From Plumapathes pennacea (lineage: Eukaryota; Cnidaria; Anthozoa; Antipatharia; Myriopathidae): a DNA stretch of 64,000 nt. Below are positions 46,514-55,922 of the stretch, piece after piece; the stretch's first letter is position 1; each line of letters begins with the position of its first letter. A program made the position numbers and the translations under genes. The notes beneath the pieces were generated by a model, which saw only the letters and a program-made list of their open reading frames with translations, made no database searches and was not told where the DNA came from. Where the stretch lies: NCBI GenBank assembly GCA_964036295.1, contig OZ038462.1, forward strand, positions 19,982,863 through 20,046,862, written 5' to 3'.

Positions 46514-47173
46514 TCAATCTTCTCCTTCTCTTTCGACTTTATTAACTAAGATTTCTACCTCGCCATCTTCAATCCTTGGCATTGGACTAACAATCACCTC
46601 CTTCAAACTTACTTGTAAATACGCGTTCGTTGAATTAATAAAGACGGAATCAATCTTTATTTTGACATCAACGTCAAAATATTCATCAAGCATAAAATCA
46701 GGAGTCAATCGCTTTCCATCATGACTATAAAACTTACTAAAAACTTTTCCATTACAATGACCTACCCTAACAAACATTATTGGATCTTCTCCTGGTTCCA
46801 CTTTCAAAGGATCAAACTTCTTAAAACCCGTTCCGCCTGGCTTCTTCCCAATTTGTTTCTTAATCTCTGGTTTATTGACATACATTCTTATGAAGTTTGA
46901 AATGTCATCAAATTTATCAATCCAAAATTTATCTCTAACAGCAGGCCCAAAGATTATTGAAAAGTAGAAATGACTTATTGTTCCATCTCCTTTAAGAACT
47001 TTTTTCAAACCAAAAGTTGTAACATCTTTCTTCTCTAAAATTATTGGTTTACTCTTTCCATTAGAATCTTCGGTGTAAACTTTCATGATGTGAAATTTTT
47101 CACCTTTTTGGTTTTTCTTCGTCTCAAAGTCTGTAAATCTTAAATTTTCAGTTTTCAGATCTTCGATTTTCAT
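46514..47173 (-). CDS. Intact 219-aa protein, possible ssDNA-binding protein
   Basis: This is the only unbroken gene of the island, running from ATG 47173 to a stop at 46514. It is very Lys-rich, predicted beta-rich, and has no signal peptide or membrane segment. Segments such as ISHFYFSIIFGP, FYSHDGKRLTP and LDEYFDVDVKIKIDSVFI, then AYLQVSLKEVIV, resemble the layout of giant-virus DUF5871/ICP8-like putative ssDNA-binding proteins. The C-terminus is acidic (EDGEVEI, EREGED), as is common in SSBs. The assignment is by resemblance only. If correct, it would coat DNA during replication by the neighbouring polymerase. It is convergent with the PolB gene and 250 nt downstream (in reading direction) of the Cys/His-repeat gene's stop. 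Confidence 0.5.
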   Translation of the reverse strand: MKIEDLKTENLRFTDFETKKNQKGEKFHIMKVYTEDSNGKSKPIILEKKDVTTFGLKKVLKGDGTISHFYFSIIFGPAVRDKFWIDKFDDISNFIRMYVNKPEIKKQIGKKPGGTGFKKFDPLKVEPGEDPIMFVRVGHCNGKVFSKFYSHDGKRLTPDFMLDEYFDVDVKIKIDSVFINSTNAYLQVSLKEVIVSPMPRIEDGEVEILVNKVEREGED

Positions 47174-47420
47174 TCTTCCCGAATCTTATTATTTCTCTCT
47201 TTAAAACATTATTTCCAAAACAATTCTTCCAAAAAAGCATCTCTTGAACCTTTTAATTAAAAATACAATTTCGTGCCAAAACCAAAACCAAAACCAGATT
47301 TTCAGCCACTTGGTCAATTTATGAGACCATTTTTGATTGGTTAAGCGACTCGGGAAAGTCCCGAAACATTACGTAATCAACTTAATGTCTACAGAAATTC
47401 ATACCGTTGTTTGTTATAAA

Positions 47421-48026
47421 TTATTTAGTAACGCAATCTCCACAAGCATATCTTCTCTTATCATGTTCACAAATACCTTTTCCTTTACATTTTTTACAAT
47501 AATATCTTCTTTCATTATGTTCACAAATTCCTTTTCCTTTACAATCTTTACAAATATATCTTGCTATGTTGTGTTCACAAATTCCTTTTCCTTACAATCT
47601 TTACATAAATGTTTTCTATTATTATGTTCACAAATACCTTTCCTTTACAATCTTTACAATCATGTCTTAATATTTTGTGTTCACAAATTCCTTAGTCCTT
47701 CACAATCTCTACATAAATATCTTACTTTTTTGTGTTCACAAATCCCCAAGCCACCACAATCCTTACAAAAATATCTTCTTTTATTATGTTCACAAATTGC
47801 CGATCCACCACATTTATTGCAAATCCTCCTAACTTTATCATGTTCACATATTCCTTTCCCTTTACAATCTCTACAATACTATCTTTGTCTATTGTGCTTA
47901 CAAATCGATGATCCGCCACATTTTTTACAAGTCCTCCTATGTTTATTGTGTTCACAAATTGACGATCCGCCACAATCTTTACAATCATACTTAATCCTTC
48001 CATGTTCACAACGATTAAGTTTTCTT
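47421..48026 (-). pseudogene. Eleven-unit Cys/His (CEH...CxxC) tandem repeat protein, broken
   Basis: Reading minus, the sequence encodes about eleven copies of an 18-residue unit with the pattern C-E-H-N-x-x-R-x-x-C-x-x-C-x-G-x-x-I (example: CEHNKRRYFCKDCGG). Each unit offers two to three Cys and one His, so each could hold a zinc ion. Similar repeats occur in proteins of large DNA viruses and some protists. Unit 3 carries a TAG, and the frame changes between units 6 and 9, so the gene is dead. The 54-nt period is clear at the DNA level (TGTTCACAAAT every 54 nt on the plus strand). The stop is at 47421-47423. The 5' end is lost at the family C junction near 48034. Confidence 0.7.
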
Positions 48027-48033
48027 TTCTTAT

Positions 48034-48175
48034 CCCCGAGCGAAGCGAAGTGAGGGTAATAATCACGGCGCTAATGCATTAATATCGCCTAACTTGGGGA
48101 CTCCAAGCCTGTCGCCATCTCGAAATTTAAACGTTCGTCTGTCAGTCAGTCAGTCTGTCTGGCGTACGACTTTAG
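48034..48175 (-). repeat. Family C tail, inverted
   Basis: CCCGAGCGAAGCGAAGTGAG to GTCTGGCGTACGAC matches the complement of the family C terminal edge (for example 24030-24200 and 12300-12446). Its insertion or recombination cut the 5' end of the Cys/His-repeat gene. Confidence 0.75.
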
Positions 48176-48286
48176 GCGCGGTTACCCTGCATAACCAATA
48201 ACAAAGGCCGGATCGATCACGTGTGCACTGTAGTTCTACTCGGAATTTGAACGAAGCAACAATATATCGTAGCTGCGCTCACGAAA

Positions 48287-48628
48287 ATGGAAGACTTAAA
48301 AACTGGAAAACTTGAAACACAACAGTCTTGCGAAGCTCGTCTTCAAATAAGAAGGGAACAGGCACGAGCAAGGCGAAATCGTGAAACGAGCGAACAGCGC
48401 CTAATTCGTCTCGAGAAAAGGCGACAATCCTGTTATGATCGACAGCATCATAAAGAGAAGCGTGCCGAAGAAACGGCTCCGCAAAGGGAACAGCGCTTGC
48501 AAGCAAATCGGGAGCTTCAGACGCCGTTTTGTGTTAAACTCAGATACTTATTTAGAAAGGACAAGCAACAAAGGTTAGTCAGTGAAAATCGAACAATCAC
48601 CGTGACAAATATATTCTATCCCGTATAG
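48287..48628 (+). CDS. STPR-repeat ORF, 113 aa, perhaps an exon of a Helitron-type or other transposon gene
   Basis: The ATG at 48287 opens a frame with Arg/Glu/Gln-rich repeats of the score-and-three (23-residue STPR) kind: EARLQIRREQARARRNRE, then RLIRLEKRRQ and EQRLQANREL. STPR repeats bind DNA in silkworm FMBP-1 and often precede Helitron-type proteins in animals. Here they are not followed by a helicase. A second copy with similar upstream sequence (ACGAAGCAACAAT) lies at 55923, so this is a dispersed element ORF. Confidence 0.5.
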   Translation: MEDLKTGKLETQQSCEARLQIRREQARARRNRETSEQRLIRLEKRRQSCYDRQHHKEKRAEETAPQREQRLQANRELQTPFCVKLRYLFRKDKQQRLVSENRTITVTNIFYPV

Positions 48629-48639
48629 CCTGTAACTCG

Positions 48640-49345
48640 ATCACTTCAAGAATGTATTAAAATCTGTATGCTGATCATTTTCCCTTGAAGTATTGTTTTA
48701 ATACGCTTCTGTCGCCAGTTTCGGCTACCGTATTCGCTTAGAGCAATCGGAACTTGGTGAATGATTTAGTCAGATGTCTTATTTTTCTGTAATCTGACAC
48801 GCGGTGATTGCAGCGAAAATCGTTCACAAGCCTTTAGAAGTATGACTAGGTCTGAAGCCCCTGTGTAATTTGAAGTAAACCGTTCAAGTTTTGCTTTGAT
48901 TCTGGGAGAAATTATGCTGTTTTGAGCGGGTTTACATACAAAACAATTCGAGCCTATTAAGTATGCATTCACGGGGTCTGGTGCATGCAGTCCAGAGTAA
49001 AAACAAATCGCACAGGAAGCCTATTTAATTGTACTGCCTATGAATTCAAAATTGAAAAATCAGTGTTCCTTTTTTCCGTACTACGACGGCCGACCAACTT
49101 CAAAATTTAAGTACTAAATTTTGAGAACGTTGCTTGGCAGACTGTATGACGTGCCGACCGTGGGAAATACGTACTTCGTCACGCAATCGACTCTTTTTTC
49201 AACGCAAAAGTATAACACACACCATTCCTTTTCTCCGTCCTTTGCGTGTAGCACTTGACTTCGAAGAAAAGATTGAGTCAATATTTCGGCAAAACAAAGG
49301 CTACTCTTGTTGGGAGTACCAAAGTAAAAGTCCCATCAATGGCAG
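48640..49345. other. No gene seen
   Basis: Nothing recognisable except the reversed family B edge (TGCGATTATCGTATTTCTAG, about 49359-49378) at the end. Confidence 0.4.
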
Positions 49346-49962
49346 AGCGAGGGGGTATCTGCGATTATCGTATTTCTAGTAAATTAACTAGACTGGCATT
49401 GCCAGTGAGCTCGCGGCGTGAGTTGCGTCGAGACCAGAATATACTAAAATGGATAAGTAGGGACAAGAGTGGAACTCACAAGAGAGACTTCCAGTTTCTC
49501 ACCAGAAAAATATCACAGAGTTATAGAGAACTTGGCTGTTGACACCTTGCTCAAATGAAACCTGATTAAACTTTAACTTATCATTACAACACTCATACAC
49601 TTGCTTCTTAAAGGTTGAGCGACCCTGCATTTTGAGAATGCGTGACATATCTTTTTATGCACAATTGATTGTTGACAGTTTGACTTCGACTCTTATTTCT
49701 AACGAGAGGCCACGATTAATCCAGCCTTCGCTTCAATACTTTTGTGTTTTCTTTTATTAACTAAGTACGTTTCTTCTATCAGGCTTTCGAGTTTTCGTGT
49801 TATGTAACAAGCGAGGAATGTAACACGACACTTGTTCACGTCAATATTATTGCGGTTTTGTTCACAGTGTGTTCAGTCGTTTGTGAACTGCAAACCCAAT
49901 GCTCAGGACTATTTCGGTTTCCGTTTTCGGCCTGTTATCTTCCCAGAAGTATTTCGTGCCGC

Positions 49963-51992
49963 TGTAGTGGGCAAAAATGCCCCCCCCCCCCCCAATTTGC
50001 CTCCCCGGGCATTTCATCCCAGGCGATAATGCTCTAGCTAAAGTTTCCCCCCCCCCCCCCCCCCCCTGGGCTAAAATGCCCGGCGTTCAGAAAGTTCGTT
50101 TCAATAGTTGCTAATAACTCTAGCCAAACAAGGATACTTAAATACAAACAAAGGCATATTCAAAAAGGTTAGCACAATATCAGGACTCTTCTAAGGCGTC
50201 ATAAAAGAGAATTATTTAGTTGCGCCAAAATGTGACACCGATTCCGGACTTTCTTATCTTACTCCACAGGGAGCGTGCACCTTCCGTGACGCGCGTCACG
50301 CTGGTTGACCACGGCGTCTGTTTAACACCTCAAACGGAAGGGGAGGGCCAATGGGGAGAAAAGAAAACACGCAAAAAAAAATAAATAAATAAAAAAATAG
50401 AACTCATGGGAGAGGGGGAAGGAGGGTACAACCCTCCTCACTTATTTATATTCTTTCCCTTCCATTTCGAGAACTTTGAAATTCAGGTTTGCGGTTTGCT
50501 TTGAAACTTTTCTAAAATAAATTGTGGGCTGCCTGCGATTTCTCTGTCATTGATTGTCTTGGCATTTCCGAGGGCAAAACCTTTGTCATCTTCGACAGCA
50601 AATTTCAAATTGCTGTTTTGATAGTCTTTCGGGCAAGCTATTATTTAAAAAGTTCGTTCTTTTATTTTGTTTAATCATATTGTAACCAACACTGATCACT
50701 GTGTTGCGTTTAGTTAGTGATTACAATATAGTACGTGTCTGAATCTATTGAGTCACAACTCAGATATCTTTGGAATATCCGTTTAGTACAATACTTGATT
50801 ATTATTGTGAACCAGCCTTTCTTTATTGTTTCGCTTTTTTGTATAGCCTTTGTTCTACTGTAAGACTGTACGTGTACTTTAGACTTGTGAAGGGGATTTC
50901 TGAGGTTCCTCGTAGCGTTCAGACCGTTTGTAATTAAAGTGTTATGTTAGTGACCTGCGAGTTCGTTCTGCTCTGTGCCCTCAGCAAGCGTTACAAATGT
51001 GTGCCGTTTTGGACAATCTGACTTTCGCCTATGATAAGTCATTTGTATCCGACATGATATGTCAAGTTACAATTGCTAATCAAAGTACAATAATCATATT
51101 AAGGGTCGCAACTTAACTGGAAATGTTTTTTTACAATGATGACTTGCAGACTATTTATTCAATGTGGGTAATTAAGTCCTGGCCAAGCGGTCTTGATGGT
51201 GCGACTATATATAAAATTATTTTCCTATCCCGTTTCCTGTTACGTCTTTGCTGGGTGTCTACTTCACCAAAAACAGTCCGTAGGGCAAGACATGACACAT
51301 GCGCCTTTGGAGTGCAGTGAAGAATGCTCGCCTCCAGTGTATTCACCACGTTAGATTTCCACAATTTTATTCACGACCTATTTCACTTTAGTTCTACTCT
51401 GCCATGATCCTATTTCTCTCGAGGCTACAGAGCGGTTGGGAAACAACTAAACAGGGTCTAGCTAGTTGAAGTTTGGCAAATGGGGATATTCTCTCGAAAG
51501 AAACTATTTTATTTTCTAGTCCCACGCGGAATGTGACGAATAAGGTGGGGCGGGGTACACGAATAAAACGAGGGGATTGAGTGGAATTCTCCACCCCCAC
51601 CCCCAACTACCATCCCCTTTCTTTCCGTTTATCCTTCCGTCCGTCCGTCCGTCCGTCCGTCCGCCCACCTCTCCCCTCCGAAAAGTTCATCAAAGAGACC
51701 GCAGGTCACGCAGCACTTGACAGTATGAATTGATTACATCCAGATGTCTGGCTAGAGTTCACTGTTCTGAATTTGATCATTTTAGTATCGTATGTTTACG
51801 CACGGACGAGCTGCGCACGGATTTGTTGATCAGAATTACCTGTAACTCGAAATCGATGGTTTTGCGAAGGGGGGGCATTTTTACCCAGAGAGGGCCTTTT
51901 TGCCTGGGCAAAAACGCCCGGGGAGGCATTTTTACCTGGGCAAAAAAGCCCGGGGAGGCATTTTTGCCAGGGGAGCAAAAAAGACTCTTACA
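49963..51992. mobile_element. 2,030-bp inserted element, TGTA...TACA ends, CCGC duplication
   Basis: The ends read TGTAGTGGGCAAAAATGCC and, complemented from 51992, TGTAAGAGTC, followed inside by GGCAAAAATGCC-type units. Both termini hold repeated GGGCAAAAANGCCC/GGGGAGGCATTTTT motifs with long C runs (49980-49994, 50047-50067), forming imperfect, iteron-like inverted repeats. CCGC lies on both sides (49959-49962 and 51993-51996) but only once in the empty site. There is no convincing coding frame in the interior. Confidence 0.7.
51634..51664. repeat. (CCGT)n microsatellite
   Basis: About seven CCGT units occur inside the 2-kb inserted element. Confidence 0.9.
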
Positions 51993-52110
51993 CCGCCACA
52001 GAAAGTTTCGTCGGGACTAAATATTTAGCGGCAACAGAGAAATTTGCAATCCCCCAGCGGTATCCATCAAACATTTGTTTACGGCTATTCTCAAAGCTTC
52101 CGCGGCGAAC

Positions 52111-52299
52111 TTAAAGGCCAATTCACACTGGACGCGTCGCGACACGCCGTAACTGAACGAGTTGTCGCGTTGAAATTTGGCCTTGTTCTATTTTTACGGC
52201 GTCGCTCTGAGTTGACGCGTCCAATGTGAATTTAATTTTGTCGCGTTGTCACCTGTAGTTACGGCGTGTCGCGGCGCGTCCAGTGTGAAGTGGCCTTAA
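52111..52299. mobile_element. 189-bp MITE with 42-bp terminal repeats and GAAC duplication
   Basis: The left end (TTAAAGGCCAATTCACACTG) and the complement of the right end (TTAAGGCCACTTCACACTGG) continue as near-identical inverted repeats through CGCGACACGCCGTAAC. GAAC flanks both sides (52107-52110, 52300-52303) and is single in the paralogous empty site near 22105-22115. Confidence 0.85.
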
Positions 52300-52453
52300 G
52301 AACGCAAGCCAAATCGTTCCCTAAAATCCAGTTTATCCGTACATGTTCCACAGAGCCCAACGGTGTTTAGTTTGGATGGGATGCACTTAACTTTTACACA
52401 CAAGTAACGAGCAATATTCACTGGCCACTTCTCGAGTTGTTTAGCGAAGTCAA

Positions 52454-52455
<2 letters not shown>

Positions 52456-52484
<29 letters not shown>

Positions 52485-52530
52485 CATACATACATACATA
52501 CATACATACATACATACATACACACATACA
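52456..52530. repeat. (CATA)n microsatellite, the SINE tail
   Basis: About 17 ACAT units form the 3' tail of the SINE (read as TATG on the minus strand). Confidence 0.9.
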
Positions 52531-52839
52531 TATTTTTAATACCTTCAAGGGGTTTTTCAGCAACAATTTGGCTTCACCATATTACTGTGGGGTACAGGCA
52601 CTGAGGGTGGTTCTTTTACGTCCCCCCTGTAATCAAGTATAGAAGTAGGGAGACGGGACCGCCATTTTACGTAGTCATTCGAGCCACGTGAAAATCTTAC
52701 CATTTGCTGATAGAAACAAAGGCAGCATCTTATCCTTAGTTATTTTAAGACCCCGAGTGCTGGTCCGGCCGGGGTTCGAACCCGCAACCTCCCGCACGAA
52801 AGACCGGCACTCAACCAACTGAGCCAACCGGACGGCGGC
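52458..52839 (-). mobile_element. tRNA-derived SINE
   Basis: On the minus strand it starts with a tRNA-like head (52832-52764) with an A box (TGGCTCAGTTGGT, 52826-52814) and a B box (GGTTCGAACCC, 52782-52772). A body of about 230 nt follows, then a (TATG)n tail (about 52530-52458). TTAC flanks both ends (52454-52457 and 52840-52843). No protein is encoded. It would be transcribed by RNA polymerase III and moved by a LINE partner. Confidence 0.85.
52764..52832 (-). ncRNA. tRNA-like SINE head (not a functional tRNA gene)
   Basis: The acceptor-like ends TCCGG...CCGGA pair, and the A and B boxes are intact, giving an internal pol III promoter. The downstream SINE body and the flanking duplication show that this belongs to the SINE and is not a cellular tRNA gene. 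Confidence 0.75.
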
Positions 52840-52954
52840 TTACGTCATCGCATATCACGTGATAATATGAACCAATCACCGTATGCAGATTCGTAACCCA
52901 CAAAAATAAAGACACGGTCTCAAAATCTAAGCTCGTCGCTTCGCGCGAACAATA

Positions 52955-53110
52955 AACTCCTTCAGGAAGAATAGTTTTAGGTGCACGTATTGGCTTATCA
53001 ATCTTCTTTGAAATTATTTCCTTATTCTCATCCTGAGCTCTTGAAATCGCCTCCAAAAGATCTGACTTATTCATTCTCCACCTCCCTTTTATATCCAATT
53101 ATTTCGCAAT
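52955..53110 (-). pseudogene. 156-nt fragment of the virus-like PolB gene
   Basis: Reading minus, DIKGRWRMNKSDLLEAISRA and the following 25 residues match the frame at 45025-45170 with only a few differences. It ends abruptly within family E on one side and a LINE fragment on the other. It shows that the virus-like sequence inserted, or was copied, at more than one site. Confidence 0.8.
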
Positions 53111-53291
53111 GACGGTGAGTACGCCTTCAAGCCATCATATTCAATGCATGCAGGGATGCTTGAATTTCCCGTGCGTGATTTAACAAAGGACCAAAATATC
53201 TTTGGATTGGAATCCCCCAAAGAAGCTGAAACGTTGTTCACGTAGCTCCAATAGGCTATCGTCTCATTACTGAATTTCTTGTATTGACGCC
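53111..53291 (-). mobile_element. LINE fragment (linker between endonuclease and RT)
   Basis: The minus strand is open for about 60 codons with RQYKKFSNETIAYWSYVN, VSASLGDSNPKIFWSFVKS and SSIPACIEYDG, which is the region between endonuclease and RT in Rex1/CR1-type LINEs. It could belong to the same family as 43546-44880, which also borders virus-like PolB sequence. Confidence 0.65.
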
Positions 53292-53626
53292 ATTTTAACG
53301 GGTCCCCAGAGCCACAGTTTTAACACAAAATCCGGCCAGCATTTGCTTATTCTTGTTTCCAGGCTCCTTATACCCCGCCGACCCTGGGAGCGAGAAACTA
53401 AGGAAACCCCCCTTTGCGAGCGAAGATAGCCGTGTTATATCTCGTTCCATCGTCCGTTTCAAGTGTCCATCTTTGATTGTATTCTTCGCGTCAGGTTACT
53501 GAGCTATCTTTTTTGCTTATCGGACTGTATTTTATGAAAGACTCCCACATAAAAATGACGGGGACCCTTTAGAGGTACTAAAACGGGCGTGGCTCGAGTA
53601 GTACTTTGACACCCGAAAGGCATAGT
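53292..53626. other. No gene seen
   Basis: I see no motif or repeat match that I can support here. Confidence 0.4.
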
Positions 53627-53760
53627 TTGAATTGTGTCACGGGTATTTTGACCCCTGTGTTATTTTATTAAGATTAATGGTGGATGAGTTATATGAGGTT
53701 AAGGGAGTGATCGAGTAGCGAAGTGAAGTATAAATTAAAATATACCGTAATTTTGACCCC
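53627..53760 (-). mobile_element. Partial copy of the 4277-4862 MITE
   Basis: TTTGAATTGTGTCACGGGTA to the GAAGTATAAATTAAAA segment matches the complement of 4745-4862. The rest of the element is missing. Confidence 0.75.
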
Positions 53761-54760
53761 TAAGCGGTACGACGAGCATCCTCGTCCCTTTTTATATGGG
53801 ATTCCCCTCCTCCTCTCTCCCCCGGGCACTAAAGTTTTATAATTCTGACCCTCTGCCGCCTTGGAATGGAGGGTTTCGAAAACTAAGACTTTCGAATACG
53901 CGGCTCGGCCAAAGTGAGGCCTGCGGAAACCGATGCGCATTCTGTAAATTAGGAAGTTCTGTTTCTGTTCTGCTTTTAAAAAGTGAAAATTGACAAACTG
54001 TTAATTAAAAAGAGAGCCGACCTTACAGCGGCAACGCTGCTTTATCTTTTTTTATTGTTTTGAAGTGGAATGTTTTGAAGGATGGCGCAACAGATCGACG
54101 TGACTGCTAAAGCCTCTCATAATAAACGGCGAGCCTTCGTCCAAATATGTATCCAGCGCCCAATACTGAACTGGGAAACGAGCATCTCGGAATGAAAAAG
54201 GAGCAGTCTACTTTACTGTGTTTCGCCTGGAGAGAGCTCGTCGCGGAATTTCAAAACCGCGACATCTTAGTTTGATCAGTTTGAAAGCAACGGTTTGATG
54301 GAACACAATCTGTGACTTAAAAGACTATAAAGATACCAAAACGTTTCACTATACAGTATATTTGCTTTCGTATTGGTGTTTAGTTTTCCATAATTATTTA
54401 CCGCTTGTTTCATCTGGTTGTCAGTCGCGCTGCTGCAATACAAATACGCACACTGTTGTGAAAAATTACTTCTAGTTATTTATGACCCATCAATTATTTC
54501 CCCTCCGCGCGATTGGTGGAATCGTGACACGTGACCGAATAACTCCACGTCAGCAAGTAGCCCCGCCGGGCGAACTATCGCTGCTTATTAACAATATCCG
54601 AACACAGTTTTATATATTGATCACAAAAAAACCATTACGAGATGACTACCGAAGAGGACATCAATTCATTTGTCGGCAAAGCAGTTCCAGAAAGCACCAA
54701 AGAGCTTCACAGTCCTTGCGCCTTTATTTGCGCTGCGAGGGGAAATAATTGAAGGATAAT
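53761..54760. other. No gene seen
   Basis: Short frames only (for example 54482-54748), without recognisable domains. Confidence 0.4.
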
Positions 54761-54764
54761 AAAG

Positions 54765-55546
54765 ACAATAAACTACTTTTGGCTTCGGAAATATGCACGA
54801 ATAATTGTCCTTGTACAGTAGGGCCGTTTATACGACAGAAATAAGACGCGTCTTATCTAAAACGCGACTTAAATAAGACGCGAATTAATTGTATAAATAG
54901 TACAAAAGAAGCGTTCGTGTCTTATTTTAGACGCGACTTAAATAAGACGCGCCTTATATTAGAACAGGTTTTTCAGCTGTGTTCTTATTTTGTCCGCGTA
55001 AATAAGACGTAAACTTCCTTGTATAAACGGGTTCAACAGTTGTTCGCGGCTTATTTTAGCCGGGAACACATCACGCGCAAGCGTCGGGTTTGTTTTTGCA
55101 TCCTAGTCTTCTCCCGGCACACTATATATTAACTATTTTTAAAATCCGTTTCGTCCCTCGTATGCGTAAATCCGCCTTCACCCAAGAAAATGTTTTTAGA
55201 TTTGTGTGTGATTTTGTTAAAAGCTCTTGTCCTTTAAGGAAGACGAAAGCCGTAGCTTTTTATATGACATTTAGCCATGACAAAAACCCTTAAACGAAAC
55301 ACATAAACAAACGATGGTCTTATTACGCAAACAATTTATACGAACACTTCATATCCAACACATGCCGCGCTCGTATAAATGGGTCAGTTCGCGTCTTATT
55401 TAAGGCGCGTCTAAGACGCTTTTCTATTTTCCTCCTATAAACGGCCCTAATATCATAGCTCATAGTTGCTGTTCGCTTCTCGGAACAGATAATATCCTCG
55501 GACAATTATCCGGGCATATTTCCTCGCCAAAAGTATAGTTTATTGT
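54765..55546. mobile_element. MITE with about 46-bp inverted repeats, host of a nested MITE
   Basis: ACAATAAACTACTTTTGGCT (54765) onward to GAATAATTGTCC pairs with the complement of 55500-55546, with few differences. The centre is taken up by the 627-bp element below, leaving an original element of about 150 bp. Confidence 0.75.
54821..55447. mobile_element. 627-bp TA-flanked MITE with AAATAAGACGCG iterons
   Basis: The termini GGGCCGTTTATA and the complement TATAAACGGCCC lie between TA dinucleotides (54819-54820 and 55448-55449). Both sub-terminal regions carry repeated AAATAAGACGCG / CGCGTCTTATTT words (at least six copies), typical transposase-binding-site clusters. An internal frame (55090-55293) has no recognisable domain. 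Confidence 0.8.
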
Positions 55547-55576
55547 TAATACGGCCCGCATCGCGGCGATTTTCAG

Positions 55577-55828
55577 TTAAACGTTAACCAAGGGAACGTG
55601 AAAGATTAGGGAGTTTAAGAAACCTACGGCAGCGACGGCAATGCGAGGAACCAAAAAAAGTGTCTCCGTATTCCCTATGTCTTTGCATTGTCTATTATTT
55701 GGTTGCTCAATTTGTGCGGTTTTTGCTGAGATTATATTGCTTTCATCGTCTCCTACTAAGAAGAACGACTGTCGTAATTTCTGGAACTGTCATCCATGTC
55801 CTGACAACGACGTAAAAAAGATCATTTG
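55577..55828 (+). repeat. Family A, short copy
   Basis: Closely matches 5415-5668, from TTAACCAAGGGAACGTGAAA to GTAAAAAAGATCATTTG. Confidence 0.75.
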
Positions 55829-55922
55829 AGGGTAATCATTGTCGATTCGATTAGCGTCTCCGCCAGTGTTCTTAAGAAAGATTTGAACGAAGCAACAATT
55901 GTACGTAACTGCGTTCACGAAA

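Larger units (their letters stand above)
44900..48033. other. Endogenous virus-like island (PolB, SSB-like and Cys/His-repeat genes)
   Basis: This block stands out by its very low GC content, dense intronless ORFs and short intergenic gaps. Gene order is the PolB front part (plus), a convergent hairpin, the SSB-like gene (minus) and the Cys/His-repeat gene (minus). It starts beside a LINE fragment and is cut at 48034 by a family C tail. A 156-nt fragment of the same PolB lies at 52955-53110. The composition and content suggest an integrated DNA virus or Polinton/virus-like element. The precise lineage is not decided by what I can see. Confidence 0.6.
49380..52950 (-). repeat. Family E, inverted copy carrying three later insertions
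   Basis: The segments 49380-49962, 51993-52110, 52304-52453 and 52844-52950 line up, in reverse, with 21290-22990. The gaps between them are a 2,030-bp element, a 189-bp MITE and a 382-bp SINE. Because the 21-23 kb copy is uninterrupted, it gives the empty-site sequence for each insertion. Confidence 0.8.

Noticed and set aside
47421-48026. CRISPR array (regular 54-nt spacing)
   Set aside because: The spacing reflects an 18-residue protein repeat; there are no unique spacers.
52296-52523. ORF starting MYVCMYVCMYVC
   Set aside because: It is the (CATA)n SINE tail read in frame, not a protein.
52764-52832. A cellular tRNA gene
   Set aside because: It is continuous with a SINE body and tail and is flanked by a target duplication.
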